From contig NZ_HG315671.1 in assembly GCF_000723205.1 (NCBI RefSeq), positions 694,851-758,850 on the forward strand: a stretch of DNA of 64,000 nt. The letters run 5' to 3'. Below, one piece after another: positions 63,683 through 64,000 of this stretch. A program made the position numbers and the translations under genes. Position 1 is the stretch's first letter, and every line of letters starts with the position of its first letter. The notes beneath the pieces were generated by a model. That model saw only the letters and a program-made list of their open reading frames with translations, ran no database searches and was not told the DNA's origin. Origin of the DNA: Formosa agariphila KMM 3901. Lineage in GTDB: Bacteria > Bacteroidota > Bacteroidia > Flavobacteriales > Flavobacteriaceae.

Positions 63683-64000
63683 ATGATGCCTCAAAAAGAT
63701 ATTAAAACAACGTGTTCGTACTGTGGTGTAGGCTGTGGTATCATTGTTAAGAAGGATGAAAACAACAAAGTTTATGTGGAAGGCGATAAAGACCATCCGG
63801 TAAACCGAGGGATGTTATGCTCTAAAGGCATGAATTTGCACTATGTAGCAAACGATGTGTCCGACAGATTATTACATCCGCAAATGCGATGGAGTAAGTC
63901 GCATCCTTTAGAACGCGTAAGTTGGGATACTGCTTTGGATCGTGCAGCAAAAGTTTTTAAATCGGTTATTCAAAAGTACGGTCCAGATAGTGTTGGGTTT
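63683..64000 (+). CDS. Molybdopterin nitrate reductase, N-terminal part (continues beyond window)
   Basis: The first 106 residues of a molybdopterin oxidoreductase, open at the window end. The N-terminal 4Fe-4S motif CSYCGVGCG followed by MLCSKGMN is that of the NasC/NapA-type nitrate reductase and formate dehydrogenase group; CxxCxxxC near the N-terminus without a Tat signal suggests the cytoplasmic assimilatory type. Downstream of narK and with nirBD upstream, nitrate reductase is the best reading. A formate dehydrogenase cannot be excluded from this part alone. Two adjacent ATG codons (63683 and 63686) are possible starts. Confidence 0.88.
   Translation, partial: MMPQKDIKTTCSYCGVGCGIIVKKDENNKVYVEGDKDHPVNRGMLCSKGMNLHYVANDVSDRLLHPQMRWSKSHPLERVSWDTALDRAAKVFKSVIQKYGPDSVGF

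Overview
The window is chromosomal DNA of a marine-type member of the Flavobacteriaceae (Bacteroidota). The evidence is low GC, dense gene packing, almost no Shine-Dalgarno sequences, and the Bacteroidota -7 promoter box TAnnTTTG before many genes (in places with TTG about 19 nt upstream). Gene content agrees: fused SecDF, ribosomal protein THX, PafA-type phosphatase, a small acyl-CoA-binding protein, a Reg_prop sensor kinase and an alginate-export-type porin. I cannot name the genus.

Layout. 1-5020 (+): 3' end of citrate synthase, a DDAH-like hydrolase, an SprT-like protein, mannose-1-phosphate guanylyltransferase and a DUF389 membrane protein. 5017-6521 (-): an MlaF/MlaE lipid ABC pair. 6637-8292 (+): PafA-like phosphatase. 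8350-10690 (-): a phospholipid operon (LUD protein, cdsA, psd, acyl-CoA-binding protein). 10808-13123 (-): rsfS-ftsH. 13218-15715: birA, SRPBCC, pyrE, NUDIX. 15844-22345 (-): an amide-ligase cluster (RLAN-RimK ATP-grasp, GCS2 ligase, N-formylglutamate amidohydrolase) followed upstream by a ClC channel and an M14 peptidase. 22443-32174: SulP, coaD, ddl, a PASTA protein, an RluD-type synthase, yaaA, THX, a UDG-like protein, ffh and folD. 32310-37343: a Reg_prop histidine kinase and its response regulator, the latter cut near its 3' end by a complete IS256-family element. 37344-43778: rluF, hydrolase, cupin, YitT, lipoprotein, HerA-like ATPase, queE, DUF2911. 44022-54184: asnB, gyrB, mdh, a 40-residue membrane peptide, a universal stress protein, an unknown exported protein and secDF. 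54349-64000: a nitrate/nitrite assimilation island (porin, nirB, nirD, DUF4202, NarX-like kinase, NarL-like regulator, narK, start of a molybdopterin nitrate reductase).

Four observations stand out. (1) nirB and narK share a 19-nt identical sequence, a 22-bp perfect palindrome at narK, placed at the same distance from the -7 box in both, so a common operator is likely. (2) The IS256 element has an exact 8-bp target duplication; joining the flanks in silico restores a 206-residue LuxR-type response regulator, so this is a recent disruption of a two-component system. (3) The ATP-grasp/GCS2/amidohydrolase operon looks like a machine for making or trimming an unidentified peptide or amide. (4) Several -7 boxes lie only 4-7 nt before the start codon, predicting leaderless or near-leaderless mRNAs.

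No tRNA, rRNA, CRISPR array or prophage was seen.
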